A stretch of DNA of 64,000 bases, taken from Streptomyces viridochromogenes. GTDB taxonomy: Bacteria; Actinomycetota; Actinomycetes; Streptomycetales; Streptomycetaceae. The DNA is taken from NCBI RefSeq assembly GCF_001270495.1, contig NZ_LGUR01000230.1, forward strand, positions 186,001 to 250,000, written 5' to 3'. Position numbers and translations under genes: made by a program. Positions 54,409 through 62,794 of this stretch are shown here, piece by piece (position 1 is the first letter of the stretch; each line of letters begins with the position of its first letter). The notes under the pieces were generated by a model. It was not told the origin of the DNA, did no database searches, and saw only the letters and a program-made list of their open reading frames with translations.

Positions 54409-55248
54409 ATGAAGCTCCGCAAGGCCTCCGCCGCGGCCGCCGCTGCAATCGTCCTCTCCATCACCGCCACTGCGTGTGGTGGTGACGGCAACGGCGACAG
54501 CAACTCGGGCTCCGGTGGCGGCGACAAGATCAAGATCGGCATTAAGTACGACCAGCCGGGTCTGGGCCTGAAGGAGCCGGGCGGCTTCTCCGGCTTCGAC
54601 GTGGACGTGGCAACGTACGTGGCGAAGGAGCTCGGCTACGAGCCCGACCAGATCGAGTGGATCGAGACCAAGAGTGCCGACCGTGAGAACGCCCTCGCCC
54701 GCGGCGACGTGAAGTTCATCGCGGCGACGTACTCGATCACCGACGAGCGCAAGCAGAAGGTCGACTTCGCCGGGCCGTACCTGCTGGCCCACCAGGACCT
54801 GCTGGTCAAGGCGGACTCGGACATCTCCGAGGCCACGGACCTCAACGGCAAGAACCTGTGCTCGGTGACCGGCTCCACCTCGGCGCAGAACGTCAAAAAG
54901 GACTTCGCCCCCGAGGCCAACCTGAAGCAGGTCGGCGGATACTCCGAGTGCCTCGCCGGCGTCCAGAGCGGCGCCGTGGACGCCCTGACCACGGACGACT
55001 CGATCCTCGCCGGCTACGCCGCGCAGGAGCAGTACAAGGGCAAGTTCAAGCTCGCCGGCCTCAAGCTGAGCAACGAGAACTACGGCATCGGTGTGAAGAA
55101 GGGCGACACCGCGACCGTCAACAAGATCAACGCCGCCCTGGAGAAGATGGTCCAGGACAAGTCCTGGGACAAGGCGGTCCAGGACAACTTCGGTCCGGCC
55201 AACTACAAGAACGAACCCGCGCCGAAGATCGGCGTCATCGTCAAGTAG
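54409..55248 (+). CDS. gluB: glutamate-type ABC transporter binding lipoprotein
   Basis: The ATG at 54409 has AAAGGA eight bases upstream; one at 54400 is less well placed. The product is 279 residues with the lipobox SITATAC. Family features are KIKIGIKYDQPGLGLKEPGG, FSGFDVDVATYVAKELGYEP, FIAATYSITDERKQKVDFAG, PYLLAHQDLLV and NYGIGVKKGD. It binds an acidic amino acid, probably glutamate, outside the membrane and hands it to GluC/GluD. Confidence 0.94.
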   Translation: MKLRKASAAAAAAIVLSITATACGGDGNGDSNSGSGGGDKIKIGIKYDQPGLGLKEPGGFSGFDVDVATYVAKELGYEPDQIEWIETKSADRENALARGDVKFIAATYSITDERKQKVDFAGPYLLAHQDLLVKADSDISEATDLNGKNLCSVTGSTSAQNVKKDFAPEANLKQVGGYSECLAGVQSGAVDALTTDDSILAGYAAQEQYKGKFKLAGLKLSNENYGIGVKKGDTATVNKINAALEKMVQDKSWDKAVQDNFGPANYKNEPAPKIGVIVK

Positions 55249-55344
55249 CGCAACGGTCCACCGGCGTGCCGCCGCCCACCGCGATCAAGGTGGCGGCACG
55301 CCGCGCTGTCCACGTACGCCACCCACCCGGAAGCGCGGGAGATC

Positions 55345-56010
55345 GTGTTCGACTTTCTTGAAGGTTACGACGTCCTAGGGGCGTTCTGGACGACGGTGCA
55401 ACTCACCGTCATCTCTGCGGTCGGCTCCCTGATCTGGGGCACCTTGCTGGCCGCGATGCGGGTCAGCCCGGTCCCGCTCATGCGTGGGTTTGGCACGGCC
55501 TATGTGAACATCGTCCGAAACATTCCCCTGACCGTCATCATCGTCTTCACTTCGCTGGGCCTCGCCGACATCTTCGGCGTGACGATGGGCTCCGGGGACT
55601 TCGATGTCCGGGGATTCCGGCTGGCGGTGCTCGGTTTCGTCGCCTACACGGCGGCCTTCGTCTGCGAGGCGATTCGTTCCGGCATCAACACCGTGCCCGT
55701 CGGACAGGCCGAGGCGGCCCGCGCCATCGGACTGAGCTTCAGTCAGACTCTCCGGCTCATCGTCCTGCCCCAGGCCTTCCGTTCGGTCATCGGCCCGCTG
55801 GCCAACGTGCTGATCGCCCTGACCAAGAACACCACCGTGGCAGCCGCGATCGGCGTGGCCGAGGCCGCCACCTTGATGAAGACGATGATCGAGAACGAGG
55901 CCCAGACGCTGCTCATCGGCGTAGTCTTCGCCCTCGGGTTCGTGGTACTGACCCTGCCCACCGGCCTCTTCCTCGGTTGGCTGAGCAAGCGACTGGCGGT
56001 GAAGCGATGA
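55345..56010 (+). CDS. gluC: glutamate-type ABC transporter permease
   Basis: The GTG start at 55345 gives 221 residues. The polar amino acid permease pattern is clear: LGAFWTTVQLTVISAVGSLI, AYVNIVRNIPLTVIIVFTSL, and the EAA loop EAIRSGINTVPVGQAEAARA, IGLSFSQTLRLIVLPQAFR. Five hydrophobic segments are visible. Its stop overlaps the start of gluD (ATGA), so the two are translationally coupled. The 96-base gap from gluB holds an inverted GC-rich stretch but no clear terminator. Confidence 0.94.
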   Translation: MFDFLEGYDVLGAFWTTVQLTVISAVGSLIWGTLLAAMRVSPVPLMRGFGTAYVNIVRNIPLTVIIVFTSLGLADIFGVTMGSGDFDVRGFRLAVLGFVAYTAAFVCEAIRSGINTVPVGQAEAARAIGLSFSQTLRLIVLPQAFRSVIGPLANVLIALTKNTTVAAAIGVAEAATLMKTMIENEAQTLLIGVVFALGFVVLTLPTGLFLGWLSKRLAVKR

Positions 56011-56939
56011 CGTCCGTTCTCTACGATGCCCCGGGCCCCCGTGCCAAGCGGCGCAATGTGCTCATCTCGGTGATCTTTCTCGCCGTGCTCGCCCTGCTCG
56101 TGTGGTTCGTCTGGGACGCCATGAACGAAAAGGGTCAGCTGGAGTGGGCCCTGTGGAAGCCGTTCACCCAGTCGGAAGCCTGGACGACATATCTACTGCC
56201 CGGTCTCGCCAACACACTGAAGGCCGCGGCACTGGCCATGGTGATCGCCCTTCCGCTGGGCGCCGTCTTCGGTATCGCGCGCCTCTCCGACCACCGCTGG
56301 GTGCGGCTGCCGGCCGCCTGGGTGGTCGAGTTCTTCCGGGCGATCCCCGTCCTGCTGCTGATCCTGTTCGCCAACGAGGCCTACGACCGCTGGGCGAACG
56401 TCACCACTGAACAGCGGCAGCTCTACGCGGTCGTCACTGGCCTGGTGCTCTACAACGCGTCCGTTCTCGCCGAGGTCGTCCGTGCGGGCATCCTCGCCCT
56501 GCCCAAGGGGCAGTCGGAGGCCGCCAAGGCGATCGGTTTGCGCAAGGGCCAGACCATGAGGAGCATCCTGCTGCCGCAGGCCGTCACCGCCATGCTGCCG
56601 GCGATCGTCAGCCAGCTCGTGGTCATCGTGAAGGACACGGCTCTGGGTGGCGTGATGATCGGGTTCACCGAGCTGCTCAACTCGCGCGCGACACTGGCGG
56701 CCTTCTACGCCAACGTCATCCCCAGCTTCATCGTGGTGGCGCTCATCTACATCGTGCTCAACTTCATCCTCACCAGCTTCGCGAGCTGGCTGGAGAAGCG
56801 GCTGCGGCGCAGCAAGAAGAGCACGGGTGCGGTGCTCAGCGCCGAGGACATGGAGGAGCTGAACCCCGCGGCGGTGGGCGGATCCTTCGGGACCGGTGGC
56901 GAAGGCGGCGGCCTCCCGGGCTCCAGGACCTATACCTGA
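56007..56939 (+). CDS. gluD: glutamate-type ABC transporter permease
   Basis: The ATG at 56007 overlaps the gluC stop; the product is 310 residues. After a short basic N-terminus come LISVIFLAVLALLVWFVWDA, WTTYLLPGLANTLKAAALAM, and the EAA loop EVVRAGILALPKGQSEAAKA, IGLRKGQTMRSILLPQAVTA. The C-terminus extends 40 residues beyond the last membrane segment and is Gly-rich. With GluC it forms the heteromeric membrane channel of the importer. Confidence 0.94.
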   Translation: MTSVLYDAPGPRAKRRNVLISVIFLAVLALLVWFVWDAMNEKGQLEWALWKPFTQSEAWTTYLLPGLANTLKAAALAMVIALPLGAVFGIARLSDHRWVRLPAAWVVEFFRAIPVLLLILFANEAYDRWANVTTEQRQLYAVVTGLVLYNASVLAEVVRAGILALPKGQSEAAKAIGLRKGQTMRSILLPQAVTAMLPAIVSQLVVIVKDTALGGVMIGFTELLNSRATLAAFYANVIPSFIVVALIYIVLNFILTSFASWLEKRLRRSKKSTGAVLSAEDMEELNPAAVGGSFGTGGEGGGLPGSRTYT

Positions 56940-56964
56940 CGAACAGTCAAATAGCATGAACGAC

Positions 56965-56998
56965 CGGAGGGCAGTGGCATGATCGCCACTGCCCTCCG
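56965..56998 (+). terminator. terminator after gluABCD
   Basis: A perfect 14-bp stem, CGGAGGGCAGTGGC and its complement, encloses the loop ATGATC, 26 bases after the gluD stop. It should end the gluABCD transcript before the monooxygenase gene. Confidence 0.9.
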
Positions 56999-57115
56999 TC
57001 ACTTGACGCAAGCACCGGCAATGGGTTGCATACGTTCTGTGATCGTGCACCCTGCTCCAACTTTCTGTTCACTTGCGTCCCTCGGGACACCGCTGCGGGC
57101 AGGGGGCGCCGCGCC

Positions 57116-58783
57116 GTGGACCCGGTGATCATCGTCGGAGCGGGGCCCGTCGGGCTCACGCTCGCCCTGGCGCTGGCCCGTCAGGAGGTGCCGTCCGTCG
57201 TCCTCGACGAGGGACCCGGCAAGGACGAACCCCGCCTCGCGCGCACCGTCGTCCTGCGCGAGGACACCACCGCTCTCATGGAACGCCTCACGGGTGCGCC
57301 GCTCGCCGAGGCCGGCGCCCACTGGGCCGGATGGCGGGCAATGCGGCGCAAGCAGGTGATGCGCGAGGTCACGTTCGACGACGCCGCGGAGGAGTCGGAG
57401 GGGCGCGAGGGCGCCTCGAACCCCGCCCCCCTGCACATCGCCCAGCACGTACTGACCGGCGCCCTGCGCGCGGCCCTCGCCGACGAACGGCTCGTGAAGG
57501 TCGCCGTGGACAGCCGCCTGGACGCCATCGAACAGGAGGCCTCGGGCGTCACCGCGCACACCCGCGGGCCCAAGGGCACCTGGTGGCGGGGCAGTTACGT
57601 GGTCGGCTGCGACGGCCCCCGCTCCACCGTGCGCAAACTCCAGGACATCCGCTTTCCCGGCCGTACGGCGGTAGAGCGACACGCCGTGGCCGCGCTGCGC
57701 ACGGAACTTCCGTGGGACGGTCAGGCGTTGCTTCATCGGATGCCGCCGTGGCGGACGTCCGGACCTTCGGGCGGGGAGGTCACCGGACGGCCGCTCCCGG
57801 ACGGGGTGTGGCGCCTGGACTGGCTGCTGCCGCCGGGCAAGGACCTGGTCACGCCCGAGCTGCTGGTGGCTCGCATCCGGGAGACGCTCGCCGGCTGGAC
57901 CGGCGGGGAGACACCGCCGTACGAACTCCTCGACACCGGAGTTCACACGGTCCACCACCGCCTGGCTCGCCGCTGGCGCGTGGGCCGCGTCTTTCTCGCC
58001 GGGGACGCGGCGCACTGCCTCGGCACGCTCGGCACGCACGGGCTCGACGAGGGGCTGCGGGACGCCGACAACCTCGCCTGGAAGCTGGCTTCGGCCTGGC
58101 ACCACGGGCCGTACGAGGCGCTGCTCGACAGCTACCAGGCGGAGCGGCGTGCCATCGTCGCCGCCCGGTTGCGCGCCGCCGACCAGGCGCTGCCGCTGCT
58201 GCGCGGCGGCGGAGGGCTGCGCGCGTACGTCCCCGGCTCCGCCCGGGGCCATGACGCGCTGCTGATGGACGGCCATCTGGGGCAGGGAGCGATCGGTGCA
58301 CCGGGGACGTACGCCGACTCACCGCTCGCGCCCGGGGACCTGGAGGGCGAGGTCCCGGTGGACACACCGCGGGGTGCGCCGATCATGGACGTACGCGTCA
58401 CCGCGGAGGACGGCTCCTTCGTGCAGCTGCGGGACCGGCTCGGGCGTGGCGCGCTGCTGGTCCTGCTGATCGCTCCGGGCACGGGTGTGTGGGAGCGCAA
58501 GCACTGGGCGACCGCCGGCATCATGCCGCGGCTGGCGGCCGCGGTGACGGCGCTGCCGTATCCGGCCGAACTGCTGGTCGCGGAGAGCTACCCCGGGGCG
58601 TCCGCGCATTCCGTCCTGCTGGTGCGGCCCGACGGTCACCTGGTGACGGCGTTGAGCGGGGTGCGTCCGGCCGATCTGTACGCGGCGGCCGAGGCTGCGC
58701 TGGGTGGACCGGCCCAGTCCGCCCGGTCCGCCAAGGGGGCCGAGGAGACCGAGGAGGCGGGGGCTGCGGCCGGTTCGCGCTGA
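57116..58783 (+). CDS. FAD-dependent monooxygenase (phenol hydroxylase-like)
   Basis: The GTG at 57116 gives 555 residues. The Rossmann motif PVIIVGAGPVGLTLALALAR binds FAD, VVGCDGPRSTVRK is the DG motif, and VFLAGDAAHCLGTLGTHGLD, EGLRDADNLAWKLA closes the FAD site. The C-terminal 120 residues form a thioredoxin-like domain (MDVRVTAEDGSFVQLRDRLG, LVLLIAPGTG, VLLVRPDGHLVTALSG). It hydroxylates an aromatic substrate using NAD(P)H and oxygen; the substrate is not known. It stands alone, between the gluABCD terminator and the cysteine dioxygenase leader. Confidence 0.9.
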   Translation: MDPVIIVGAGPVGLTLALALARQEVPSVVLDEGPGKDEPRLARTVVLREDTTALMERLTGAPLAEAGAHWAGWRAMRRKQVMREVTFDDAAEESEGREGASNPAPLHIAQHVLTGALRAALADERLVKVAVDSRLDAIEQEASGVTAHTRGPKGTWWRGSYVVGCDGPRSTVRKLQDIRFPGRTAVERHAVAALRTELPWDGQALLHRMPPWRTSGPSGGEVTGRPLPDGVWRLDWLLPPGKDLVTPELLVARIRETLAGWTGGETPPYELLDTGVHTVHHRLARRWRVGRVFLAGDAAHCLGTLGTHGLDEGLRDADNLAWKLASAWHHGPYEALLDSYQAERRAIVAARLRAADQALPLLRGGGGLRAYVPGSARGHDALLMDGHLGQGAIGAPGTYADSPLAPGDLEGEVPVDTPRGAPIMDVRVTAEDGSFVQLRDRLGRGALLVLLIAPGTGVWERKHWATAGIMPRLAAAVTALPYPAELLVAESYPGASAHSVLLVRPDGHLVTALSGVRPADLYAAAEAALGGPAQSARSAKGAEETEEAGAAAGSR

Positions 58784-58848
58784 TGCCCGTCGTAAGACAA
58801 CATCTCCTCGCCCTGAAGCGAACGGATTCTCACCCCGAAGCGGCACTG

Positions 58849-58879
58849 ACTGTCACTGTGCGGTCCGCATAGTGACAGT
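58849..58879. terminator. hairpin after the monooxygenase gene
   Basis: ACTGTCACTGTGCG and CGCATAGTGACAGT form a 14-bp stem with one G-U pair around GTC. It lies 66 bases after the monooxygenase stop and just upstream of the leader-peptide promoter, so it may insulate the two units or act as an operator. Confidence 0.65.
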
Positions 58880-58882
58880 GAG

Positions 58883-58911
58883 TTGACCGGCCCGCACCGG
58901 CATGGTCTACT
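58883..58911 (+). promoter_or_regulatory. sigma-HrdB-like promoter of the leader peptide and cysteine dioxygenase
   Basis: TTGACC (58883-58888) and TCTACT (58906-58911) are separated by 17 bases, a good housekeeping promoter for Streptomyces. The expected transcription start is within a base or two of the GTG at 58919, so the leader ORF would be translated from a leaderless mRNA. Confidence 0.7.
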
Positions 58912-58918
58912 CCGGATC

Positions 58919-59005
58919 GTGACCGACACCTGTGTGCGCCTGTGGCGGAGGGTCCATATGGACCTCGTCCGCTATGCGGGCTGCGTGTGTCGCCCGTCCT
59001 GCTGA
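58919..59005 (+). CDS. cysteine-rich leader peptide upstream of cysteine dioxygenase
   Basis: The 28-codon ORF reads VTDTCVRLWRRVH followed by MDLVRYAGCVCRPSC and a TGA. It ends in three Cys codons within eight (CVCRPSC). The phrase R-VH-MDLVRYA with a Cys-rich end matches the short putative leader peptides I recall before sulfur genes in Streptomyces. The promoter places the transcript start at or next to the GTG. In mycobacteria such Cys-ending uORFs are known to sense cysteinyl-tRNA by ribosome stalling. Here it probably tunes the downstream cysteine dioxygenase-rhodanese operon, which starts 101 bases later. Confidence 0.75.
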   Translation: MTDTCVRLWRRVHMDLVRYAGCVCRPSC

Positions 59006-59106
59006 ACTCGCCTCTCTTTCTTCCCGCGCGCGCCGCTCCCGGCCTCCTGATTCCTGTCGCCGGTGCCGTCGCGCGCACAAAGCGAACTCTCTTCAGGACG
59101 GTGTCC

Positions 59107-59676
59107 GTGTCTGTCTCTCCTGCCGCCGTTGCCGCTTCCAACCCGGTTGCTACGCCTCCCGCGCCGAATCCCACGGCGACCTCCACCCCTACGCAGGCGG
59201 ACCTTCTCGACTTCGTACGGCGTACGGCCGCCGACGTCGACCTGATCGCCTCGCTCCCGCTCGACCCCGAGGGCCGTACCTGGGTACGGCTCGAAGGCCC
59301 CGGCGGCAGCGAGGCCTGGCTGATCGGCTGGCCGCCCGGGACGGGCACCGGCTGGCACGACCACGCCGACTCGGTCGGGGCCTTCGTCACTGCGGCCGGT
59401 GAACTCAAGGAGAACGCGCTCGCCGTCCGGCTGCCCGCCGACGGCTGGAAGACGTTGGAACTGACGGACGGCGTGGACCGGGAACGGCGGTTGCCGGCCG
59501 GAAAGGGCCGCTCCTTCGGCCGTCACCATGTGCACGAGGTCCTCAACGAGTCCTCCCACCAGCATGCGATCTCCGTTCACGCCTACTACCCGCCACTGCC
59601 GCGGATCCGCCGATTCAGCCGCAGCGGGCCGATCCTGCGCCTGGAGCAGGTGGAGCGCCCGGAGGACTGGCAGTGA
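59107..59676 (+). CDS. cysteine dioxygenase, type I
   Basis: The enzyme oxidises cysteine to cysteine sulfinate with a ferrous iron. The GTG at 59107 is chosen because AGGA lies eight bases upstream; the GTG at 59101 is too close. The product is 189 residues with a variable 30-residue start. The cupin iron site is His84 and His86 in GWHDHADSVGAFVTAAGELK and His140 or His143 in FGRHHVHEVLNES. The rhodanese gene overlaps its stop by four bases (GTGA). A Cys-rich leader peptide precedes it. Confidence 0.9.
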   Translation: MSVSPAAVAASNPVATPPAPNPTATSTPTQADLLDFVRRTAADVDLIASLPLDPEGRTWVRLEGPGGSEAWLIGWPPGTGTGWHDHADSVGAFVTAAGELKENALAVRLPADGWKTLELTDGVDRERRLPAGKGRSFGRHHVHEVLNESSHQHAISVHAYYPPLPRIRRFSRSGPILRLEQVERPEDWQ

Positions 59677-60161
59677 GCAGCGTGAGTGAGCGGCCGGTCG
59701 GCGGCGGTGAGCCGAAGGCGCGGGCGGGCGTGGACGTGGGCAACGTGGATGAACAGCCGGTCGGCATCGACGAGTTGCTGGAGCGGGTGCGCGCGGGCTA
59801 CACGCGGATCGAGCCGCAGGAGGCGTACGAGGCCGCCCGGTCCGGCGAGGCTCTGCTGGTCGACATCCGGTATGCGGCCCTGCGCGAGCGGGACGGTCTG
59901 ATTCCGGGTGCCCTGGTGGTCGAGCGCAACGAACTGGAGTGGCGGCTCGATCCACAGGGCAGCCATCGCGCCCCCGAGGCAACGAGTCACGACCTGCGGG
60001 TCGTGGTGATCTGCAACGAGGGGTACGCGTCGAGCCTGGCGGCCGAGTCGCTACGGCGACTGGGACTGCACCGGGCCACCGACCTGGTCGGGGGATTTCA
60101 GGCATGGCGGACAGAGGGACTTCCGGTGGCGTCGGGGCCAGCCCCCAACAACGCCGCCTGA
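59673..60161 (+). CDS. rhodanese-like sulfurtransferase
   Basis: The GTG at 59673 overlaps the cysteine dioxygenase stop, so the two are translationally coupled. The protein is 162 residues with a 35-residue N-terminal extension. ALLVDIRYAALRERDGLIPG, ALVVERNELEWRLDP, and VVVICNEGYASSLAAESLRR with Cys114 in the active loop define a single rhodanese domain. The loop CNEGYAS is of the length seen in sulfurtransferases. It may handle sulfite or persulfide formed from cysteine breakdown. The 120-base gap that follows separates it from convergent recX. Confidence 0.9.
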   Translation: MSSVSERPVGGGEPKARAGVDVGNVDEQPVGIDELLERVRAGYTRIEPQEAYEAARSGEALLVDIRYAALRERDGLIPGALVVERNELEWRLDPQGSHRAPEATSHDLRVVVICNEGYASSLAAESLRRLGLHRATDLVGGFQAWRTEGLPVASGPAPNNAA

Positions 60162-60281
60162 TCAATACCCGGCCCCGAACGCGATGGGCGCCCCCGCGCG
60201 TCCACCGTGTCCGGGGCCGGAGTCCCACAGTCACCGGCCTTCGCCCATTTCCAGGCCGTCTACGGTTCCGCGGCCGTCGGG

Positions 60282-61190
60282 TCAGTACCCCTCGTCCTCA
60301 AGGAACGCCGTGTCCTCACCCTCTTCCTCCAGTGCCTGCCGGACCACCCGCAGGGCCATGCCCTCGGGGTAGCCCTTGCGGGCGAGCATGCCCGCGAGGC
60401 GGCGCAGGCGTTTGTCGCGGTCGAGGCCGCGTGTGGAGCGCAGCTTGCGGTCGACGAGTTCGCGTGCGGTCGTCTCTTCCTGCTCGGAGTCGAGCTGGGA
60501 GACAGCCGCGTCGATCAGTGTGGAGTCGACGCCCTTGGTCCGCAGTTCCCGGGCGAGCGCGCGTCGGGCAAGCCCCCGGCCATGGTGCCGGGACTCCACC
60601 CAGGCGTCCGCGAACGCGCTGTCGTTGATAAGGCCGACCTCCTCGAACCGCGACAGCACCTCCTCGGCGGCATCGTCCGGGATCTCCCGCTTGCGCAGGG
60701 CGTCCGCCAGTTGCTTCCGCGTGCGCGGGGTCCCGGTGAGCAGGCGCAGACAGATCGCCCTCGCCTGCTCCACCGGGTCCCCTGGGGACGCCCCCTTCTC
60801 GGCCCTCGACGAGGCAGGGACGCCTCCGTCCTCACCGGACGGCTCTGTGCGACCGCGCCGACGACGCCCGCGTGAGCCGTCCGAGCCCCGGGCCTCGCCA
60901 CGACCGCGGCGCGAGCCGCCGCCGGGCGCACCGGAGCCGTGCACCGACCCGCCTTCTGCCCACGCTTCGCCGTCTGCCGCGCCATGGCCCGACTCATCGC
61001 CGTACCCGCCGAAGGATTTGCTCCTGCCGTACGGCGCCGTGCCGTCGTTCCCCCGGTCCGCGTCATGGGCCGCGTCTCCGGCATGGGCGTAACTGCCCAT
61101 CCCGGAGGAGCCCTCGTCGCCGCTTCGTCCCCGCCTACGCGGAGCGTCCGGGTAAGCGGCGTACTCGGCCCAGTCCGTTCGCCGTGTCAA
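60282..61190 (-). CDS. recX: recombination regulator RecX with long N-terminal extension
   Basis: RecX inhibits RecA filament extension. The start is a TTG at 61190, three bases after the recA stop (TGA CCC TTG), and MTRRTDWAEY is a start I recall as conserved in Streptomyces. The protein is 302 residues. Residues 10-130 are Gly/Arg/Ser-rich and probably disordered. The core begins near 135: EQARAICLRLLTGTPRTRKQ, LADALRKREIPDDAAEEVLS, RFEEVGLINDSAFADAWVES and LARRALARELRTKGVDSTLI. The rest is normal. It is co-transcribed with recA. Confidence 0.92.
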   Translation of the reverse strand: MTRRTDWAEYAAYPDAPRRRGRSGDEGSSGMGSYAHAGDAAHDADRGNDGTAPYGRSKSFGGYGDESGHGAADGEAWAEGGSVHGSGAPGGGSRRGRGEARGSDGSRGRRRRGRTEPSGEDGGVPASSRAEKGASPGDPVEQARAICLRLLTGTPRTRKQLADALRKREIPDDAAEEVLSRFEEVGLINDSAFADAWVESRHHGRGLARRALARELRTKGVDSTLIDAAVSQLDSEQEETTARELVDRKLRSTRGLDRDKRLRRLAGMLARKGYPEGMALRVVRQALEEEGEDTAFLEDEGY

Positions 61191-61193
61191 GGG

Positions 61194-62318
61194 TCAGCTC
61201 TTGGCAGTCGCAGCCTTGGTCTTGGCTGCCTTGGCCGCCGGAGCGGGCACCGTCTTCGTGGCGTCGTCCGGAGTGGCGGAGACCGCGGCGTCCGCGCCCG
61301 GCTCGGCAGCCGGCTCCACCGGCCGCACGCCGACGCCCAGCTTCTCCTTGATCTTCTTCTCGATCTCGTTGGCCAGGTCGGGGTTGTCCTTCAGGAAGTT
61401 GCGCGCGTTCTCCTTGCCCTGGCCGAGCTGGTCGCCCTCGTACGTGTACCAGGCGCCGGCCTTGCGGACGAAGCCGTGCTCCACGCCCATGTCGATCAGG
61501 CCGCCCTCGCGGCTGATGCCGTGGCCGTAGAGGATGTCGAACTCGGCCTGCTTGAACGGCGGCGCGACCTTGTTCTTGACCACCTTGCAGCGGGTGCGGT
61601 TGCCGACCGCGTCGGTGCCGTCCTTCAGAGTCTCGATGCGACGGATGTCGATGCGGACCGAGGCGTAGAACTTCAGCGCCCGGCCACCGGTCGTGGTCTC
61701 CGGGGAGCCGAACATCACGCCGATCTTCTCGCGGAGCTGGTTGATGAAGATCGCGGTGGTCTTGGACTGGTTGAGCGCACTGGTGATCTTCCGCAGGGCC
61801 TGGCTCATCAGACGGGCCTGCAGACCGACGTGGCTGTCGCCCATCTCGCCCTCGATCTCCGCACGCGGGACGAGCGCGGCGACGGAGTCGATGACGATGA
61901 GGTCGAGGGCGCCGGAGCGGACCAGCATGTCCACGATCTCCAGGGCCTGCTCGCCGTTGTCCGGCTGGGAGAGGATCAGGTTGTCGATGTCGACGCCGAG
62001 CTTCTGCGCGTACTCGGGGTCGAGGGCGTGCTCCGCGTCCACGAAGGCCACCTGTCCGCCGGCCTTCTGAGCGTTGGCCACCGCGTGCAGGGTCAGCGTG
62101 GTCTTACCGGAGGATTCCGGTCCGTAGATCTCGACGACACGGCCGCGCGGCAGACCGCCCACGCCGAGGGCCACGTCGAGCGCGGTCGACCCGGTCGGGA
62201 TGACCTCGATGGGCTCCTTCGACCGCTCGCCCATGCGCATGACCGCGCCCTTGCCGAATTGCCGTTCAATCTGTGCGAGTGCGGCATCCAGGGCCTTCTC
62301 GCGGTCGGTTCCTGCCAT
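61194..62318 (-). CDS. recA: recombinase RecA
   Basis: RecA catalyses strand exchange and activates LexA cleavage. The ATG at 62318 gives 374 residues. Walker A is GPESSGKTT at residues 66-74, and Walker B is [54 protein letters not shown] (L2 loop) and [16 protein letters not shown] are conserved. The C-terminal 45 residues are an acidic, Ala/Lys-rich tail common in Streptomyces. It is followed by recX three bases later. The promoter contains a one-mismatch SOS box. Confidence 0.98.
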   Translation of the reverse strand: MAGTDREKALDAALAQIERQFGKGAVMRMGERSKEPIEVIPTGSTALDVALGVGGLPRGRVVEIYGPESSGKTTLTLHAVANAQKAGGQVAFVDAEHALDPEYAQKLGVDIDNLILSQPDNGEQALEIVDMLVRSGALDLIVIDSVAALVPRAEIEGEMGDSHVGLQARLMSQALRKITSALNQSKTTAIFINQLREKIGVMFGSPETTTGGRALKFYASVRIDIRRIETLKDGTDAVGNRTRCKVVKNKVAPPFKQAEFDILYGHGISREGGLIDMGVEHGFVRKAGAWYTYEGDQLGQGKENARNFLKDNPDLANEIEKKIKEKLGVGVRPVEPAAEPGADAAVSATPDDATKTVPAPAAKAAKTKAATAKS

Positions 62319-62478
62319 GGGTTCCACCCGGTTTGCTTGAGTCGATCGCTTCACGTCAAAGACGCTAACGCCTGCCACTGACAATGCGCCCCGACGCCCG
62401 TCCGGCCTGTGGATAACTCGGGGACTTCTCCATCGAAACCGTGGCGAAATGCCCGCCGAGCGCCTCGCCGGCGCCTCC

Positions 62479-62508
62479 ATAAGAATGGATGTTCGATTTT
62501 TGTGTCAA
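62479..62508 (-). promoter_or_regulatory. recA promoter with overlapping SOS box
   Basis: On the minus strand TTGACA (62508-62503) and TCTTAT (62484-62479) are separated by 18 bases. The sequence GAACATCCATTC (62494-62483) lies between them and overlaps the -10 box. It differs from GAAC-N4-GTTC at one position. LexA bound there would block polymerase directly. The transcript would have a leader of about 150 bases. Confidence 0.8.
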
Positions 62509-62509
62509 G

Positions 62510-62794
62510 CACACCACGCGTCACCTACGAGACTACGTTCGCGGCCTGAGGCGCCCCGGATTCCCGGGGCAGCCACCCCGGGCAGACCGCCCGCGCCGAC
62601 GCCGGCCCTCGGTTTCGCCGCCGTTTGCACCGGCCGCTCCCGGCCGGACCGCACACTCCCCAGGCAGGCCGCACACTCCCAGCAGGACCGCACACTCCCA
62701 GGGCAGACCAGCGCGCCCAGGGCAGGCCGGCACTCCAGGTCAGGCCGGCACTCCCAGGAGGTCCAGCACTCGCCCAGGAGATACGCACGCTCTC
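62510..62794. repeat. imperfect tandem repeats downstream of the AI-2E gene
   Basis: Between about 62640 and 62780 a unit of about 20 bases, close to GCACACTCCCAGGGCAGACC, occurs six or seven times with changes. The region lies between the recA promoter and the stop of the AI-2E family gene. No gene is supported. Confidence 0.6.
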
